NCBI RefSeq assembly: GCF_027943255.1
Contig: NC_072895.1
Coordinates: forward strand, 29,052,001-29,116,000
Length of the DNA: 64,000 bases
Direction: 5' to 3'
Origin: Anastrepha obliqua
Taxonomy: Eukaryota; Arthropoda; Insecta; Diptera; Tephritidae
In this document: one piece after another, positions 31,655 through 42,545 of the stretch
How the letters are laid out: each line of letters opens with the position of its first letter
How positions within the stretch are numbered: the first letter of the stretch is position 1
The notes under the pieces: model-generated
The model's input: the letters and a program-made list of their open reading frames with translations, nothing else
What the model was told of the DNA's origin: nothing
Databases searched by the model: none
Made by a program: the position numbers and the translations under genes

Positions 31655-33005
31655 GAGTTGTTGTTATTTTAACAGCATAGGTAGCCCTGTCAGTGTAGGC
31701 ACATCATCGTTCGTCTTCGTCTAGCTCATCTAGGGGTAGGCCCAGGAAACATGCTGTTTCGACAGGTTGGGCCCAGAGGGAGAGGGGGGTTAGATGAGTC
31801 GGTTTAAGGGGGCATGTGAAGAGGTGGTTAGTGTCGTGCGGGGTACCTTCACATGCCGGTGTTTGGTATGTCGGGGTCGATTCTGGATATGTAGGAGTTT
31901 AACCTGCTACAGTATCCAGAACGTATTTGTGCCAGTGTTACACGAGTCTCACGGGGAAGCTGGAGCTCTTCATCTGCAATAGGTGGTGGTTGGACTCCGA
32001 TTACGGCATTCACAGGACGGGAGTTCATGAAGGTGGTAACGGTCTCCCGGTGAATGTCGTTTATTGACTGTCTAAATACTGTCCGGTCCAGTAGGTTGCG
32101 GTCAGTTTTGTCCTGGATTTCGTCAGCGTAGTCTAGGAGATGTCTCCTGACGTGCCTGGGAGGCGGCTCAGGCTCAAGCAAGTGTCTGCAGGGGTGAAAC
32201 CTACGGTAACATCCAAGCAGAAACTGCTTGCTGAGCAGTTTGTTATGCTCCACTACTGGGAGCATTTGTGCCTCGTCATGTAGGTGTTGGATGGGTGACA
32301 TCAGGAGGCACCCGGTCGCTGTCCGAATGGCGGTATTTTGACAAGTCTGCAGCTTTGTCCACTGCGAATCACTAGTTCCAGGCGACCAGACAGGCGCAGC
32401 ATAGTTTATAACCGGCCGGACAATTGCCTTAAATGTCGAAAGCAACAGTTCTTTGTCTTTGCCCCAAGTGCTGCCGGCCAGCGATTTGAGGACCTTGTTG
32501 CGATTTTGGGTTTTAGTGGCAATTGCGGTTGTGTGCGCAGAGAAGGAGAGCAAGCTGTCGAAGATTACACCCAAAATTTTGGGGTTATTTACCGTCGGAA
32601 TTGGTGTATCATCGACTTTTATCTTAAGGTACGGCTTGACCTCCTTTGTCCAGGTGGTAAAGAGGGTCGCCGTGGACTTGGTGGGGGAGAGTTGGAGATT
32701 TCTCCCAGTGAAAAAGCGAGAAAGGTCGGTGAGGTAGTTGTTCACTTTGGAACACAGGCCATCGATGTCATTGCCCGACGCCATTATCGTGCAGTCGTCA
32801 GCGTATGAGATCAGGGAAACTCCCGCTGGTGGTTGGGGGAGCTTCGAGATGTAGAAATTGAACAGCAAGGGAGAAAGGACACCACCCTGCGGTACACCTT
32901 GATTAATCTTTCTCTGCTTTGACGTTTGATCCCGAAATATCACTGACGAGTGCCGACCGCTCAGATAGTTCGCGGACCAAGCTGAGTCGACCCTTTTGAT
33001 TGTAC
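31655..33005 (-). mobile_element. LINE family B (jockey group), 5'-truncated reverse transcriptase
   Basis: A long minus-strand ORF (about 387 codons, 33012-31849) holds the reverse-transcriptase palm and thumb: INQGVPQGGVLSPLLFNFYI, SYADDCTIM (catalytic YADD), LSPTKSTATLF, ILGVIFDSLLSF and VRPVINYAAPVWSP. A frameshift at about 31850 leads into a Cys/His knuckle (HDTNHLFTC). The 3' end is a (CAA)n-type tail near 31655. The endonuclease and fingers are missing, so the insertion is 5'-truncated but young: the frame is nearly intact. Confidence 0.92.
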
Positions 33006-33436
33006 CTGTCAAATGTGCAGTTTATTATTCAGTCAAGAATGTCAATATTCCCCTGAGAGTTATGCGATTGGGCAATATGTGTAAATGGCAGAATTTTATT
33101 ATGAATAGTTTGAGTGCACGGTTATATGTTACGGTAGTTGCAAGGCCATCAACCAAGCCGCATAATGGCTTACATAACAAGAAAAATTACTTATTTAATA
33201 TTAGCTCACACACCAGAGGGGTATTCGGGATGTTGTACCCTGTATGGCGAAACAAGCGAAAGGTTAGACTCTTCAAGTCGAATGTACTGTCGGTACAGCT
33301 GTAGAGTAGCTCTACCTGGAAAATCACCACCGCTATAACCAGTCGCTTACAAGTTTTTTTGAACTGTTGTCTAAGGATTATGTTCCGAATTTTCTGAACA
33401 AAAATAATGCCAAATTTTCTGACCAAAAATAACTGC

Positions 33437-33840
33437 TCGAAAAAGCAAACATGGAGCCACTAGAAATTTGGATTAGAAGACAGAAATGGAAGTGGATTGG
33501 TCAAATTTTACGCAAAGAAGGCAATGGAATGGAACCTATTTTCAGCAAGCGGAAGAGCACCTGACAGGCCAAGGGAAACCTGGACAAAAACTGTGGATCG
33601 CGAGACGGCTCAGCTCGGATTAAGCTAGAAGCAGGTGAAGGCGTTATCCAGTTGTTGTTGTAGCAGCATAAACATTCCCCATATTTACATACGTGGAATG
33701 CTGCGTGACAGTCCTTGGCCGGATATAAATCCGGGTCGTTTCGGTAACGTAGAAACGACTGTCTTGGAAACGGGCGTTATCCAGTTATCTGCCGAGATGG
33801 CGCGTAGGTGTTGTTGGTGCCCTATGTTCAGCTAGCGTAT
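33437..33840 (+). mobile_element. LINE 3' end fragment, interrupted by a short SINE
   Basis: On the + strand: WIRRQKWKWIGQILRKEGN (typical of the C-terminus of many insect LINEs), KLEAGEGVIQ, then after the insertion at 33654-33772 QLSAEMARRCCWCPMFS and a stop. The element is otherwise missing; a GATGATGAT run follows at 33850. Confidence 0.65.
33654..33772 (-). mobile_element. Short hairpin SINE-like element with 14-bp target duplication
   Basis: A 119-bp insert flanked by the perfect duplication GGCGTTATCCAGTT (33640-33653 and 33773-33786). On the minus strand it ends in (CAA)n (GTTGTTGTAGCAGC on the + strand). It contains the hairpin around CCGGATATAAATCCGG and the imperfect stem CATTCCCCATA…TACGTGGAATG. 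No tRNA A/B boxes are evident. Confidence 0.85.
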
Positions 33841-34281
33841 ACAAGGATACGATGATGATGATGACCTTACACACAACCTCTGGGTTCGCTCTTATGGGGA
33901 ACTGCTACAAATAAATAAAATGAAATCGAGTACATGGTATCGTTTGGGGCAATATATGCCTGTGTTTTGGCTAAATTTTGGTATTACAAAAATAAATTTT
34001 TGCATTAAACTGTTTTATAAAAATTTTTAATTGTTAATTTCCAAACACGATGCAGAGGTGTGGCACGAGACCGTTAACCGGCTTTCAGCGATTTTGAAGG
34101 AATTAGTTGATATGCTTACGTCATGGAGGCTGCGACGGCGCTTTGACTGAGATTGCGATAAACGAATTTAGTGATAAACCAAAAATCTCCACACAATCTT
34201 CGATCATCACGGATTGGACGCAGGTGTGAATACTTGTGAAATGAGCAGCCAGAATTCCGCTGTCTAGTTCTCATTGGTTAG
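33841..34281. other. Spacer without supported gene
   Basis: AT-rich with no recognised feature. A few GC-richer stretches (34060-34170) may be transposon relics but match nothing I know. Confidence 0.35.
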
Positions 34282-34450
34282 GTGGCCGCCGCAGCCAAAT
34301 GGGTTGGTGCGTGACTACAATTCGGATTTCAGAGAGAGAACGTTGGTTCGAATCTCGGTGAAAGATGGCAAACCTCCGAGTGTATTTCTGTCATGAAAAA
34401 GCTCCTTATAAAAAATATCTGCCATTCGGAGTCGGCTTGAAATTGTAGAC
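34282..34450 (+). mobile_element. tRNA-derived SINE with internal deletion
   Basis: Head GGCCGCCGCAGCCAAATGGG and GGTTCGAATCTCGGTGAAAG run directly into the body ATGGCAAACCTCCGAGTGTA, CTGCCATTCGGAGTCGGC. The AATTAAGAAAAA…GGCAGGC link of the full copy is missing. Confidence 0.8.
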
Positions 34451-34823
34451 AACAATTTTGCTTCAGATTGTCAAGCCTGGTAATCTACATTTCTCGATTT
34501 CTTAATTAGTACATACACATTTCGTGAGTTTTCCCAAAATAAGTATATCTAGCGAATGGCAGCCCATATTACTGGTCTAACCGCTTTACTACATTTTCGT
34601 TCCTATTTGGCATCTTCTACTAATTGCACAGCTGTCATCAAACAGGTGGCAGCGACATGAAACAGCTGTTGACTTTGTAGTTAGTAAAACACAAAAGTTT
34701 CGAGTTGTATTATTGCACGGCAAATTTATTGTAGAACCATCTGTTAAGTTCCTTAGTGCACCAGGCTTTGGATACATAATAATGCATTCTCAATATATCG
34801 CAGTGCATGGCGGCAGCAGAGAC

Positions 34824-36176
34824 ATGCACAATCGTTGCTGTGGCGGACGTGCTTGGTGTGTGAAGGTAAGTACGTTTCTCATCCTCGAATTGTAAAGATT
34901 ATTGCATTTAAATGCTGCATTTCTCTACAAATTTATTTAATATTTCAGGACATTTGCGGCATTGTCTGTGCCGTGTTCACCTGGCTGCTGATATTGTTTG
35001 CGGAATTTGTCGTAATGCGCGTCATATTGCTGCCGAGTCCCTATCCGGTCTTCAGCGGTATAAATATAATAATATTCCAAGCACTTGCCTTTCTCGCTTT
35101 TGCATCGCACATACGCACTATGTTGTCAGATCCTGGCGCAGTTCCCCGGGGCAATGCAACAAAAGAAATGATCGAGCAGATGGGCTATCGTGAAGGTGAG
35201 ATGTTTTTCAAATGTCCGAAATGCTGCAGCATCAAACCGGAACGCGCACATCATTGCTCAGTATGTCAACGTTGCATACGTAAAATGGATCATCATTGTC
35301 CATGGGTAAATAATTGTGTAGGAGAAAATAATCAAAAGTACTTCGTACTTTTTACGGTACGTATCCATCGTTCGTGGATTTGTATGAGCTTATGATAAAG
35401 ATTCCTATGTGTTTTTTTACAGTTTTATATTGCCGCCATATCGATACATGCCATGTTTTTGGTTGTCACCGAATTTGCCCAATGCGTTAACACTGAATGG
35501 CGTCAATGTTCACCTTATTCACCACCGGCAACTATATTCTTATTGCTGTTCCTATCATTTGAAGCATTGCTATTTGCAATTTTCACACTTATAATGCTGG
35601 CTACGCAATTAACTGCCATCTTTAATGACCAAACGGTAGGGGCATTAAAGATAATAATCATTTATATCTATGTATGCACGATTTGTAAAAAAAAAAAAAA
35701 GTGAGTGCGAGCAGACATGATAAAATTACGGACGTAATGAGATATCAAATGAGTTCGTTTTGTAGTTTTGTGATTAGATATTTATTATGCCAAGTGACAT
35801 TTATTCATTGTGTTTGCTAAGTTTGATTGGAGTTGCGTACAATACGAGTAAAAGGGTCAATCAGTTTGGCTTTTTTTAAGCACCGAAACTACTTAAGTTT
35901 TTAAACCTTTTCCCAAATCTATATATTGATGAAGAACTAAAATCATTAAGACTTAAAAATAATTATATTTATATGTAAACTTTAATTTAATTTTTTTTAT
36001 ATATTTTTTCTTTCCAGGGTATTGAGCAATTGAAAAAGGAAGAAGCTCGTTGGGTAAAAAAATCTCGTTTAAAAAGCATTCACTCAGTATTTGGACGTTT
36101 TTCGCTGGCCTGGTTCTCACCATTCACTAAACCGTCATGGCAAACAAAATTTAATTCACATTTTTATTCCGTTTAG
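34824..36176 (+). CDS. ZDHHC3: DHHC palmitoyltransferase, ZDHHC3 (GODZ) type
   Basis: Membrane S-acyltransferase that attaches palmitate to protein cysteines; this subgroup acts in the Golgi. Exons are 34824-34865, 34949-35356, 35423-35635 and 36018-36176, all phase 0, 273 aa, stop TAG. The start is [14 protein letters not shown]; an in-frame ATG 42 bases upstream (34782) would add 14 residues with no conserved look. Two membrane segments ([25 protein letters not shown]) precede the [20 protein letters not shown] block. The Cys-rich DHHC domain follows: CPKCC…[20 protein letters not shown], with the catalytic Cys at 131. Two more membrane segments come after it. The end is FNSHFYSV; the family also ends in -SV. 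All zinc ligands are present. Probable fly CG8314 (from memory). An AATAAA-type signal lies near 36590. Confidence 0.95.
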
Positions 36177-36799
36177 AATGCTCCAGTTTTTGTGAAACAA
36201 AAGCACGTCAACATTTCTTTAAGTAACCAAATCGAAAGAAAGGAAAAAAAGTCTCATTAATAGCAAGTTCGAAGAGCGGCGACGATTTAGCCGGGCCCGT
36301 CCGTTTGCATGTTAATAATCTATAAGCAATAGTTATTCAACTTTTAAATGGCTCAAAATATGTGAAAAGTGCTTGCAACTATTCTGCGGCAAGAATGATT
36401 TAGCAATACATATACGTATGTATGCACATATACGAGTATACGCATATATGTATACTTTTTAGTTCAGTAGCCAAAGAGCAAATCTTGATTTTGTTTAAGC
36501 GTAAAATATGTGAAATCAGAACCCGGTTTTCCACTTTGCTTTGCAAAAACGTAATATCATTACTTTAGCTTTACGAATTTTATGTTAAGAATAAATGCGA
36601 ATCTATTTGTTTATATGTAAGTTGACATTCAGTAAAGAGTAAAGTCTGCTGAAAAAATTAATTAATACGATATACTAAATTTATGCCTATATGAAGAGGA
36701 TTGATTACAAATGCCACAATTTCGAACCGTATACTTATTTTTGGTTTGGATTTAGGCGGCTTACTACACTTAATGCAATAAGAATTTAAATAAAATGTG
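36177..36799. other. 3' region of the DHHC gene
   Basis: Probable 3' UTR, AT-rich, with a GAATAAATG signal near 36590 and ATATG microsatellite-like runs at 36410-36450. Confidence 0.45.
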
Positions 36800-37015
36800 T
36801 CACAGAATTCCGTGTTAGGTTGTGAGGTTAGGTTATGGTGGTAGTCGATCTGTACGACCAACTCACTTAGACCTTACAGGTCCGTTGTGATACCACTGTG
36901 CGACACGGAAACCTCATTTATTTTTCTTCGTGAAAATATTTTGTGGCACTTGTGAAGTGGAAGGATTGGCCCAATCCCCACACCACACCAGTGTTGAAAC
37001 CGGAAAAAAAATTTT
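36800..37015 (-). mobile_element. LINE family A, 3' terminal fragment
   Basis: Shares GGTTAGGTTATGGTGGTAGT, ACAGGTCCGTTGTGATACCA and CCCACACCA with 57230-57365, the 3' end of a longer copy. It has only the extreme 3' part, as expected of a 5'-truncated insertion. Confidence 0.75.
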
Positions 37016-38121
37016 ACAAAAAAAAAAGCAAATTCAAAAACTAACTTCATATACCTTTGAGTGCCACAAACAAAAAAATAGTGCATTAATTTATTATCTA
37101 AGTGATGTTGATTGCTCATCACTTTGAGCGCACTTATGCGGTTGGCATTGAGGTTTTAAGTAATGAGCAAAGTGCTCCACAAATGGTTTGAACAATTTTA
37201 ACTACATAATTCCAAAAGCGTTCAATATAACTTAATTTGTTCCATTTTTTTTACAAGAATATCCGATACATTTTTGCATTTTTTGGGATCCGAAAATTTG
37301 AAGTTTTGATAGAAAGGAAATGTTTAATACTTGAAATATAAAAAAGGCCACCTTTAATATTTCATTCATCACACTTGGAAGTCACTCATTTTTTTATGTT
37401 TGCTATTAACTATATATACATACATACATACGCTGCAATAATAAATCTAATTTCTAATTATTTCAGTTATCGATCATCCACACGACAAAAAATAATTTTA
37501 CCTTGACTTTAAGCTTTAAATATAAAACTATGACTGTATTTTTAATTTGTTGTTTTACTATAGTAAATACAGTGATATTTACATAGGCATATTTTTTAAG
37601 AATCAAATAAATACTAAACAAAATAAATACACATTTCATTTGGTCTAATTTAAATTAAACAAATCGTCTGATTTGAGAACTGTTGAAATTAGAAAAATAT
37701 AAACGAAATAATTGATCTTCGATGAAAAAAAAATTGTAGTGTCCATGAGTGAGTAATATTTCTATGGCAGTAAGCTCTACGTACCAGATAGACTCCGAGT
37801 TTTTACCGACCAAAGAAAGCCGCCTCAGAAAATTAACTCTGTTTAAAGAAAAATCAAAAAAGTTCTTTAAGGAAACGCAGTAACTGCTTCGGAGATATTT
37901 CATTCAACTTTTTCTGCATGTAAAGGGTTTGCCAAAGTGGCGCCTCGATGCCAGTGGGAAATGATTCCTAGACGGTACCTTTGCCTTATACCATTTTTGA
38001 CATTTTTCAAGTAGATAGATGTGAAGGGTGCGCAATTTAGAGGCATCGAATTTTAAATCGAAATAAAAAAAAAACGAAAATTCAAATTGATTGATAAGAG
38101 TATAGATCCCCTGCATCTAAG
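37016..38121. other. AT-rich spacer
   Basis: No supported gene. Minus-strand ORFs at 37655-38116 are open for some distance but resemble nothing I recognise. Short CATA repeats lie at 37417-37432. Confidence 0.35.
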
Positions 38122-40330
38122 GTGTGCTTCAAAAACGCTGAAAAAGCTTTAAGAAAAGCGCCTGAACTAGAAAAAGAGTATAATAACAGACGTTTAATAC
38201 AAAACCTATCGCCAACGGGAGCTAATCTGTCCTTATGGAAGGCACAAAAATTGAGGCCACCAACTGAATCTGAGGTACCAATACGTGATAATCAAGGCGC
38301 CTGGGCTCGGACTGCTGCAGAAGTAGCCAATGTGTGTGTTGAGCATTTGAGGATGGTGTTTTAACACAACCCACCAACTAATAGGTTTGAATTGCCTGCA
38401 ACTCAGGCCAGCCGAAGCCAGGAAAAAGTAAAGCCCAGGCAGCTTCATACAGACCTACAGGGTTTGATTAAAAATTAATGAGCCTTATTTTTTTTAAGCA
38501 GTTTTATTAAACCTTTTGGCTTATACAACTAATATTCTTCAAAATAGGACCCTTGAGCGTCAATACACCATTGGTAGCGGTCCTTCCACTGCAGGAAACA
38601 TTTTTTAAACTCATCCGCTGGAATCGCGTTCAATTCGGCTATCACAGTTTTTTGGATCGCCTCGATGGAGTCGAAACGCCTCCCCTTCATCTTTCTTTTC
38701 AGGCGCGGGCACAAGAAGAAGTCCGGAGGGGACAGGTTCGGGCTGTAGGGAGGGTGGGGAAGCACCGGAACCCCCATCTTGGCCAATGCAGAGGTGCAAA
38801 GGAAGACGGTGTGCGCCGGCGCATTGTCGTGATGAAGGGTCCAATTGTTGACGAGGTCGGGCCGAACCCGTGCGATGCGGTTTTTCAGCCGGAGGAGCAC
38901 TTCTTTGTATAATGCCGCGTTTACAGTGCTTCCTGGAGGTACAAACTCCTTGTGGACGATGCCTCGAGAGTCGAAAAAGATGATAAGCATGGTTTTGACC
39001 TTAGATTTCGACATGCGCGCCTTCTTGGGTCGTGGCGACTAGCTCGAGTGCCACTCCGCACTCTCTCTCTTGCCCTGAGGATCGTACTCAAAGCACCAGG
39101 TTTCATCTCCTGTCATACAATTGTCTAAAGTATTATCTACGTTGCTTCAACGATCGCTGCATTTTCGCCACTGCAAAATTCTAACACACTTTTAAAACAG
39201 CTTTCACGCGCGGAGCGATGTTGACTGCACCGCTGTTGCCAGCGAACTGGGTCCGATTTCTAGTGGAAGGGGAAGGTCCAACGATCATTTTCCCCCGACA
39301 AGCCGATTCGGTTGATCGCTTGGCAGACGCTCTGCGCGGGAAGGCTCATTACTTTTCCATCAAACCCTGTATAAGTCTACTGCCATCTCTCTCCAAACTA
39401 TTTGAAAAATTGCTAAAATGAAAACGGGTGCCGTATTTGCAGCAAAACAACATTGTTCCAGCTCATCAGTTCGGTTTTCGTGAGAAATACGGTACAACTG
39501 AGCAAGTCAATAGCATCAGCTCCGAAATAAGAAATGCTTTTGAACGACGGGAATATTGCTCAGCCATGTATCTCGATGTAGCTCAAGCGTTCGACAGAGT
39601 ATGGCACGAAGGACTTGTCTACAAAATCCAACGCACACTGCCACAAAGCTCACAAAAAATATTAGAATCTTATCTTACAAATCGGTTGTTTTTGGTAAGA
39701 TATAAAAACTACCTAACTGATGAAGTCGATACTAAAATCGGCGTACCACAAGGTAGTGCCCGCTTTTATATGTAATATACACGGCTGACCTTTCAACAAA
39801 GCCACAAATATTTACATCCACGTTTGCTGACCGCACTGCAATCCTACGTCGCTCCGAGTGCCCAATAAGAGCGTCGGGTGAACTCAACAGTCATCTGAAA
39901 CACATAGTAAAGTGGTTGGCAGACTGGCGCATCAAAGTGAATGAGTAAAAGTGTAAGCATGTGACTTTTAACCGTGACCGTGTGACCGGTAAATAGGAGT
40001 GACAGCTCCAGTGTATATCTAAACTCCACACTCATACCCCATTCTAAAGAAGTTACATACCTTGGTGTTCGTATGGACAGGCGCCTGACATGGAAAAGGC
40101 ACGTAGATGCCAAAAGTGAACAGATGAAGCTAAAAACGAAAGATCTCCATTGGTTAATCAATGCCCGTTCCCGGCTTAGCCTCGATCACAGAGCCCTTCT
40201 CTACTCTAAGCTTCAGTTTCGAATGACTCACTGGAGGACTTCGTTCGTTATCTCGTGAATAACTTAAGTAATCTTCGCTATCAATTCCTCAATCGAATCT
40301 ACAATTCCTCATTTATCCACAAAGCATTTA
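38122..40330 (+). mobile_element. Jockey-group LINE (family C), interrupted by a mariner
   Basis: Left part 38122-38455: pre-RT region (WKAQKLRPPTESEVPIRD). Right part 39372-40330: reverse transcriptase with ISLLPSLSKLFEKLL, VPAHQFGFREKYGTTEQV, AMYLDVAQAFDRVWHEGLVY (catalytic Asp), IGVPQGS, then a missing YADD segment and YLGVRMDRRLTWKRHVDAK. The conserved SYRPISLLP motif is split exactly at the mariner insertion. Several stops and deletions make it dead. Confidence 0.88.
38458..39369 (-). mobile_element. Mariner with 5' coding deletion, inserted in a LINE
   Basis: Inverted repeats CAGGGTTTGATTAAAAATTA and, reversed from 39369, CAGGGTTTGATGGAAAAGTA, flanked by TA at 38456-38457 and 39370-39371. 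The minus-strand transposase keeps TGDETW (near 39100), SKSKVKTMLIIFFDSRGIVH, LHHDNAPAHTVFLC, PPYSPNLSPPDFFLCPRLKR and the end FEEY at 38529. The triad is thus visible, but the N-terminal DNA-binding part is deleted (912 bp instead of about 1.3 kb). Confidence 0.93.
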
Positions 40331-40344
40331 GACTTTACAAACCC

Positions 40345-40470
40345 CCCCCCAAATAAAAGTCCAAAGGTGTGACAACACACGATCTTGATGGCCTAACTAC
40401 AGGTCTGAGACGAGAGATAAATTGCTTGCTCCCGGAATGACGACGCAGTAATTCCACTGCTTCACAATTT
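40345..40470 (-). mobile_element. Small Tc1/mariner-superfamily transposase fragment
   Basis: Minus-strand frames read ELLRRHF-like and SRSCVVTPLDFYLG, matching the RSCDLTPLDFF block of 27613-28514. About 40 codons only. Confidence 0.55.
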
Positions 40471-40474
40471 TACA

Positions 40475-42245
40475 CGGTAGAACAAGGCGTTCCGCTACCC
40501 GACCATGACGAGGTGAGAATAGCGATAACCCGGCTATTCAAATATGACGGCGAAGAGCTAGTAAGACGCATGCATTAGCTCCTATGCAAAATATGGGCGG
40601 ATGAAAGCATGCCGGCCGATTGAAATTTAAGTGTGCTCTACCGAATCCATAAGAAGGGTCATCCTGCAATCTGTGCCAATTACCGCGTGATTAGTCTTCT
40701 AAATGTCGCCCATAGCGTATTGTGTGAAAGGCTGAAGCCGACCATCAACTAACTGATTGTACTTTATAAGTGTGGTTTTAGACCTGAAAAATCCTACACC
40801 GGCCAGATAGTCACAAAATTCGCCAAGTCTTGGAAAAGATCCATGAAAAGAGAATCGATACAAACCATATTTTTTCGATTTTAAAGCTCAAAAAGGAGTT
40901 ACCTATATGCCGCTATGTCTGAATTTGATATCCCCACAAAACTAGTACGGCTATGAAAAATGGTGCTGCTCAATACCAGCAGTGACGCAAAAATTGGGAA
41001 GGACCTCTCCGAGCCACTTGATACCAAACGAGGTTTCAGGCAGCGTGACTCGCTGTCGTGTGACTTCTTTAGCCTGATGTTGCAAAAGATCGCGTGAGCC
41101 GCAGATTTTAATATCTCAGGCACAATTTTTTAAGAGGGCTGGTTTTAGACCTGAAAAATCCTACACCGGCCAGATAGTCACAAAATTCGCCAAGTCTTGG
41201 AAAAGATCCATGAAAAGAGAATCGATACAAACCATATTTTTTCGATTTTAAAGCTCAAAAAGGAGTTACCTATATGCCGCTATGTCTGAATTTGATATCC
41301 CCACAAAACTAGTACGGCTATGAAAAATGGTGCTGCTCAATACCAGCAGTGACGCAAAAATTGGGAAGGACCTCTCCGAGCCACTTGATACCAAACGAGG
41401 TTTCAGGCAGCGTGACTCGCTGTCGTGTGACTTCTTTAGCCTGATGTTGCAAAAGATCGCGTGAGCCGCAGATTTTAATATCTCAGGCACAATTTTTTAA
41501 GAGGGCTTAACAACCGCGCTGTTAGTTCTGCCTTTTCCAAACTGAATAAAGAAGCAAAGCGAATGGGTCTGTTGGGGAACGAGGACAAAACGAAGTAACT
41601 CTTATCATAAAACAAACAGTCGGCGCACTCGCATATCGGCACCCACGCCACTGTTGACATTTATGATTTCGAGGATGTAAAAGACTTTGTTTATTTAGGA
41701 ACAAGCATTAACACCGATAACAATGTCAGCCTGGAAATCCAACGTAGAATCTCTCTTGCCAACAAGTGCTACTTTGGACTAAGTAGGCAACTGAGTAGTA
41801 AAGTCCTCTCTTGACGAACAAAACTTACACTCTACAAGGCTCTCATCATGCCCGTCCTATGGCATGAAGCGACGCTTGGAGTGTTTGAGAGAAAGATTCT
41901 GCGCAAGATTTTTGGACCTTTGCACGTTGGCAACGGCGAATATCACAGGCGATGGAACGATGAGCTGTATGAGCTTTACAACGACATAGACATAGCGCAG
42001 TGAATAAATATCCAGCGGCTACGTTGGCTGGGTCATGTCGACCGAATGGATACAAATGCTCTGGCTTTGAAAGTGTTCGATGCGGTACTAGCTGGTGGTA
42101 GCAGAGGAGGAGGAAGGCCTCCTTTGCGTTGAAGGGATCAGGTGGAGAAGGACTTGGCTTCACTTGGTCTATCCAATTGGCGCCGGTTAGCACGAGAAAG
42201 AAAGAAGACAGGTGCGCTTTGTGAAACTCGGCCAAGCTCGCTTAA
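40475..42245 (+). mobile_element. RTE-clade LINE, degenerate, with tandem duplication
   Basis: On the + strand, frame-hopping: HPDHDEVRIAITRL, ANYR.ISLLN, CGFRP.KS, AAMSEFDIPTKLVRL-like, KRGFRQ.DSLSCDFF, NNRAVSSAFSKLNKEAKRMG, DFVYLGTSINTDNNVSLEIQ and RRISLANKCYFGLSRQLSS. The C-terminus is FERKILRKIFGPLHVGNGEY, RWLGHVDRMDTNALALKVFD and RLARERK. The catalytic YADD region is lost. A 367-bp block is present twice (40774-41140 and 41141-41507). It ends near 42245 with AATTAAGAAGAAAAAG. Confidence 0.88.
40774..41507. repeat. Perfect tandem duplication, 2 x 367 bp
   Basis: Both units start GGTTTTAGACCTGAAAAATC and end AATTTTTTAAGAGGGCT. The encoded minus-strand 74-codon frames (40899-41123 and 41266-41490) are identical, and I found no difference by eye. 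It lies inside an RTE relic that is otherwise heavily decayed. Confidence 0.93.
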
Positions 42246-42284
42246 GTGATTATTGCCCCAATTAAGAAGAAAAAGAATCGTCCA

Positions 42285-42545
42285 AATAAGCCGGAAATTC
42301 AAAGGTTGTTGAAAAAATTTGAAGAAACTGGTCCTCTGGAGGTTAGAAAACGAACTGACAGACTAAAAACTGGACGTTCTGTTGAGAATTTTGCTGCTGT
42401 AGCGCAAAGTGTTGCTGAACAACCATCAACACCGATATCTCGACGTTCTCAACGATTAGGCACTCATAAATTGACTGTTTGGTGGATTTTACCTGTAGAC
42501 CTGCTCATGGTGGACATTTAGATTTAGATTTATTGGAGGTTCGCA
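42285..42545 (+). mobile_element. Tc1/mariner-superfamily transposase N-terminal fragment
   Basis: On the + strand: NKPEIQRLLKKFEETGPLEV, TGRSVENFAAVAQSVAEQPS, TPISRRSQRLG. This is the DNA-binding part of the transposase family present at 15927-17233 and relatives. The catalytic part is absent. Confidence 0.7.

Noticed and set aside
34782..34823. Upstream in-frame ATG of the DHHC gene
   Set aside because: It adds residues unlike the family; MHNRCCGG at 34824 matches the usual N-terminus better. Not fully excluded.
37655..38116. Two consecutive minus-strand ORFs (82 and 70 codons)
   Set aside because: No recognisable domain; AT-rich composition makes them likely random.
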